13,460 nt of DNA from Chloroflexota bacterium (GTDB taxonomy: Bacteria > Chloroflexota > UBA6077 > CF-72), in NCBI GenBank assembly GCA_019242065.1, contig JAFAWJ010000512.1:1-13460 (forward strand), given 5' to 3'. Positions 13,377 through 13,460 of the stretch are shown here, piece by piece. Numbering within the stretch: the first letter of the stretch is position 1; each line of letters starts with the position of its first letter. A model generated the notes under the pieces. It made no database searches, was not told where the DNA came from, and was given only the letters and a program-made list of their open reading frames with translations. A program made the translations under genes and the position numbers.

Positions 13377-13460
13377 CTGACACGCAGGTGGCGCCGCCCT
13401 ATCCCGGTAAGAGCCCGGATCTGATTTCGCTGGGCGATGGTCTGAACTTCTCTACGCCCC
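13373..13460 (+). CDS. Start of another gene in the same operon (partial, unrecognised)
   Basis: A GTG overlaps the stop of the glycosyltransferase gene in a GTGA arrangement. It opens a frame of 29 codons to the window edge, beginning VTDTQVAPPYPGKSPDLISL and continuing through GDGLNF. The same junction type occurs one gene upstream, which supports a real translationally coupled gene. Too little is visible to assign a family; another envelope-glycan protein would fit the context. Confidence 0.5.
   Translation, partial: MTDTQVAPPYPGKSPDLISLGDGLNFSTP

Noticed and set aside
1..13460. tRNA, rRNA, CRISPR or transposase genes
   Set aside because: None seen on either strand; the gaps between coding regions are too short and show no cloverleaf, array or terminal-repeat pattern.

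Overview
The window is gene-dense, very GC-rich bacterial DNA. Genes are tightly packed, several junctions are 4-bp GTGA or ATGA overlaps, and GTG starts are frequent. The gene content (menaquinone synthesis, PP2C phosphatase, a ureide operon, an AI-2E-type membrane protein, a zinc-ribbon methyltransferase beside a GT-C glycosyltransferase) fits a high-GC Chloroflexota-like or related lineage. That placement is an inference; no rRNA or other marker gene is present. I see no mobile element, CRISPR array, tRNA or rRNA, and no gene-free stretch over 300 bp. The largest gap is about 165 bp, at 10542-10706.

Left block, minus strand (1-1692). Transcription would run from a small LexA/S24-like protein, through a PP2C-type Ser/Thr phosphatase, to menB (naphthoyl-CoA synthase, cut by the window edge). 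The S24-like protein contains no lysine at all and has alanine at the catalytic serine position, so it looks like a dead peptidase fold. A perfect 15-bp inverted repeat overlaps the PP2C stop codon and separates it from menB. Divergent from this block is a gene for a small Pro/Ala-rich protein (1734-2234).

Central block, plus strand (2310-8764). Six genes form a compact operon: an aspartate dehydrogenase (NadX/DUF108 family), a cytoplasmic gamma-glutamyltranspeptidase-fold hydrolase resembling HpxW oxamate amidohydrolase, a class V aminotransferase homologue of the PucG/HpxJ type, allantoinase, 5-hydroxyisourate hydrolase (transthyretin family) and an aminopurine/adenosine deaminase-type amidohydrolase. 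Together they point to purine-ring and ureide catabolism. The striking point is the aminotransferase homologue: the PLP-lysine is a tyrosine at exactly the expected spacing, and the only lysine in the protein is five residues from its end. It cannot use PLP in the usual way. One testable idea is that the NAD(P)-dependent dehydrogenase at the head of the operon takes over amino-group removal from ureidoglycine or a related metabolite. The aminotransferase homologue also seems to begin at a CTG codon just after the TAG of the preceding gene.

Right block. On the minus strand, read from 10541 to 8774, are an unrecognised protein, an AI-2E/PerM family membrane protein and a 61-residue helical protein; they converge on the ureide operon. 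On the plus strand, 10707 to the end, are a single-domain response regulator (possibly leaderless), a zinc-ribbon methyltransferase, a multi-membrane GT-C glycosyltransferase and the first 29 codons of another gene. The last three are joined by 4-bp overlaps and look like a cell-envelope glycan operon.
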